Below are positions 6,162-6,200 of a DNA stretch of 6,200 bases, in pieces (position 1 is the first letter of the stretch; every line of letters starts with the position of its first letter). Location of the stretch: assembly GCA_046048295.1 (NCBI GenBank), contig JBJOGJ010000231.1, positions 1-6,200 on the forward strand. The letters are read 5' to 3'. Made by a program: the position numbers and the translations under genes. A model generated the notes under the pieces. It saw nothing but the letters and a program-made list of their open reading frames with translations. It ran no database searches and was not told the DNA's origin. Source of the DNA: CBDCWA01 sp046048295 (GTDB lineage Bacteria > Pseudomonadota > Alphaproteobacteria > Rhizobiales > Hyphomicrobiaceae).

Positions 6162-6200
6162 CACCTACATCATGAAGCCGGAGGAAGAGCCGGCAAAAGA
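6148..6200 (+). CDS. tcuB: Probable TcuB (tricarballylate utilisation iron-sulfur/haem protein), N-terminal fragment
   Basis: An open frame starts at ATG 6148, overlapping the last 14 bases of the tcuA-like gene in another frame, and runs off the window after 17 codons (MSAIDTYIMKPEEEPAK). A strong AAGGAGG at 6132-6138 supports the start. The fragment is too short to show any domain. The identity rests on position: tcuB, encoding the electron-transfer partner with [4Fe-4S] clusters and haem that reoxidises TcuA, regularly follows tcuA. Confidence 0.5.
   Translation, partial: MSAIDTYIMKPEEEPAK

Noticed and set aside
4476..6164. Minus-strand open frame of 562 codons
   Set aside because: It is antisense to the strongly recognisable TcuA-like gene; long antisense frames are common in GC-rich coding DNA.
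1..6200. CRISPR arrays, insertion sequences, tRNA or rRNA genes
   Set aside because: No direct repeat series, transposase, terminal inverted repeats or RNA gene pattern was seen; the window is almost wholly protein-coding.

Overview
The window looks like part of a catabolic (accessory metabolism) locus from a GC-rich proteobacterium. The high GC content, strong Shine-Dalgarno sites, use of GTG starts, tightly packed overlapping genes and protein character suggest an alphaproteobacterium of the rhizobial type, but no taxonomic marker is present, so this is only an impression.

Layout. Bases 1-600 hold the 5' part of a minus-strand gene for a LigB/MhpB-like class III extradiol dioxygenase subunit; its C-terminus lies outside the window. 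A 188-base divergent intergenic region (601-788) carries candidate promoters and two TGGCCA-core palindromes. From 789 to the end everything runs on the plus strand as one apparent operon: a LigJ-like 4-oxalomesaconate hydratase (789-1814), an HpcH/HpaI-family aldolase (1848-2711), a strong GC-rich hairpin (2724-2749), a cytosolic periplasmic-binding-protein-fold protein resembling 4,5-dihydroxyphthalate decarboxylase (2778-3686), a MetE/YxjG-like barrel protein whose zinc site is degenerate (3683-4729), a TcuA-like FAD-dependent tricarballylate dehydrogenase (4764-6161), and the first codons of a probable TcuB partner (6148 to the edge).

How the genes may work together. LigB-like ring cleavage, LigJ hydration of a tricarboxylic enol/keto acid and an aldol cleavage correspond to the lower part of the protocatechuate 4,5-cleavage or gallate pathway, which ends in pyruvate plus oxaloacetate. 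The decarboxylase-like protein could prepare the ring substrate (4,5-dihydroxyphthalate to protocatechuate is the known precedent). TcuA/TcuB oxidise the C6 tricarboxylate tricarballylate to cis-aconitate, so the common theme may be small tricarboxylic acids rather than aromatics alone. Several parts are atypical: the dioxygenase-like protein has Gln at an expected iron-ligand His, the MetE-like protein lacks most zinc ligands, and the aldolase belongs to the HpcH/HpaI family rather than the RraA-like LigK family. The combination may be an undescribed variant pathway; the individual family assignments are much firmer than that pathway proposal.
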